The notes under the pieces were generated by a model that did not search any database, was not told the DNA's origin, and saw only the letters and a program-made list of their open reading frames with translations. A stretch of 64,000 nucleotides of DNA, taken from NCBI GenBank assembly GCA_947247005.1, contig OX365949.1:1064001-1128000 (forward strand), read 5' to 3'. The position numbers and the translations under genes are program-made. Positions 57,001 to 60,000 of this stretch are shown here, one piece after another. Source of the stretch: Spisula solida. Taxonomy: Eukaryota > Mollusca > Bivalvia > Venerida > Mactridae. Positions within the stretch are counted from its first letter, which is position 1, and each line of letters begins with the position of its first letter.

Positions 57001-60000
57001 GTAAATCAACATGTCTTAATAATATGCCCCCCCCCCCCCTATATGTGAAAGAAATGATCATACATGCATATTCTTAATACTATGAAGCTATACCAACTTT
57101 GGGGGTTGTTTTCTGAAAATCTTAAAATTTCCTTAAGTGTATCAGATAAACAGGAAAATAAAGAGTATCATTTTGTTTACATTATTTAGAAGCATTATGC
57201 AAAGAGCTACAATAATCACATAGGAAACATTGCTGATATTATTAATTTCTTGGGAAATATGTGTAGATCAATTTTTTAACTTAAGTAAAAATATCTAAGT
57301 TTTCCCTTAGAATGCTTTGTGAATATTAGCCCTGAATTTTAATTTTAAGAGATTTCTGAAATTGTTGTGACAGCTTACCAGATTACATAATCTTCTGAGA
57401 TCAATATATCCAGCGTGTAATATTCTCGTCAAACATGGAGGCGTGGCAATCAATATCTCCATACCATTCAATAATTCACACTGAAACATACAACATACAC
57501 ACACATTTTTACTATAATTTATATTTCATGCGATTGCAGGGTGACATTTGACCTTCACCCACATACTCAAAATTAATAGGGCCGATCTCCAACAGGTTAG
57601 TGGTGACCATCAAGCATGTCTAGTTATGGGAGTAAATTTCTAAGCATTCTTCAATAATTGAACAGAAACTGTTACCAGGATTATAATGACCTTGCTCTTC
57701 GACCTATCTCAAAATCAGGGGTCATTGACAAGTCATGACTACCGATAGGAAGAAATTTGAGAACCATAACCCACTGTAGTGCAAGGCCCTAATGAAGCAG
57801 CCACTTTTTGCTATTGCATGAGTGAAAGTTTGAAATTCTGAAAAACCTGAAATCCTCAAAAACCAACAATTTATATAGGGAAAATAAAGAAAAACAGGCT
57901 TTTTGGCACTCTCAAAATCCTGAAGTTCAGACATGTGCCTGAAAACTTTCACCCATGCTATTGTCTTAAGGGGAATGAACTATGACATACATTACACTAT
58001 GACATTGTTTAAATAAACAAACCCACCAAAACTTCAGGGGTCATACAGATGCAGAATGTCCAATCCTGTCAGAAGGTATGTTTAGGTGCCATTAGCAAAC
58101 ATCCCTATGCCAAAACTTGTTTCAAGCATTATTCTTTTGTTAAAATGGTAATTTTTAAAATTATTGGTAAATGACCATAACTTAGTCAATACTTTCAATT
58201 TTTTCATCAATTAACTTTTATTTTCTGCAGTAAAGTTCTTTCTTTCCAGTCTTTCTAATATGGGTTATTCATGGAGTGTAGGTTACTTACAGCCAATTTT
58301 TGTTCCATCTGAGCTCCGCCATATATGACTACAGCTTTCAGATCTCTTCTGCTTCCTATCACTTTCATAACCTCATCATATACCCCTCTAGCGTGTTTCC
58401 ATGTCAACGTTAGTACTATCAAATATGGCTGAAAACACACAAAATATACATACACAAAGTAAGATAAGGAAGGCAGCACTCAATAGAAACAGTATAGCCA
58501 AGAGGATTTGGCACAGTTCTCGACCTTCTATTAGCATTATTTAACAGCTGATATATTGTCTATATTTATAACCCCGATTGTATGTTTTTATCAATTTTTT
58601 ATATTCAACGCAAGAACCTTGCTATATATTCATGCATAAAAGTCAGGATCGTGTCAAATTCCCGAAGCTATACAGCACAAAAAGTACAAAAAATAGCACA
58701 TCATAAGTGATTAATGCAGTGATTAAATGTGTTAATTAAGTTATCATCTAGAACTCACTTCAATCATTGGGGGTAGAGATGCCCTTACTGGGAGTTACAG
58801 TTCTGGCTACTACCCTCCTCTTCATAGATATGTGTAATTTAAATCTGATACCTGATGGTTCTAAATGAATTTTAGGCCGTTTTAGTAAACATTCTTATAT
58901 TTTTCATTTTAAAACAACACAAACAGATCAAATGAACAGAACTTTAAACAATACATTTGTTGCTACATATCAATCAATGTCATCAGGAATGAGGCATTGA
59001 GAGCAATTGATGTAAGTTATAGAACTTGTCAAAGAATCAACATACAATAAATCAGTATAAACTAATCTCTCACTTTCCATGACCAGACTCCCTATTTGCC
59101 ATCTGAAAACATCCACGATCTTAAATTAACAAAGTGAATCAATAAGTAAACTCACCCCTTTTCCATTTCTCGCCACTTGATGGTACACTCTTGGATCACA
59201 TAAAGCAGATACAAGGGGACACAGGTATGCTAACGTCTTCCCTGACCCTGGTGGGGTTACAGCTACAACATGTCGGCCTCGGGTAATGGCAGGCCAAGCA
59301 AATGCTTGTGACAATGTCAAGTCAGCAAACTTACGAGCAACAAACGCCTAAAATGACAGAATAAAAGTAGAATATGAAATACTGGTACAAAAGGGGAGCA
59401 TAACAGCTACAAATGTGTACAACGTGTGGTATATCAACGTGTGGTATATCAACGTGTGGTATATCAATGTGTGGTATATCAATGTGTGGTATATCAACGT
59501 GTGGTATATCAACGTGTGGTATATCAACGTGTGGTATATCATCGTGTGGTGTATCAACGTGTGGTGTATCAACGTGTGGTATATCAACGTGTGGTATATC
59601 AACGTGTGGTGTATCAACGTGTGGTGTATCAACGTGTGGTGTATCAACGTGTGGTGTATCAACGTGTGGTATATCAACGTGTGGTGTATCAACGTGTGGT
59701 ATATCAACGTGTGGTGTATCAACGTGTGGTATATCAACGTGTGGTATATCAACGTGTGGTGTATAAACGTGTGGTGTATCAACGTGTGGTGTATCAACGT
59801 GTGGTGTATCAACGTGTGGTATATCAACGTGTGGTGTATCAACGTGTGGTATATCAACGTGTGGTGTATCAACGTGTGGTATATCAACGTGTGGTATATC
59901 AACGTGTGGTGTATCAACGTGTGGTATATCAACGTGTGGTGTATCAACGTGTGGTATACCAACGTGTGGTATATCAACGTGTGGTATATCATCATGTGGT

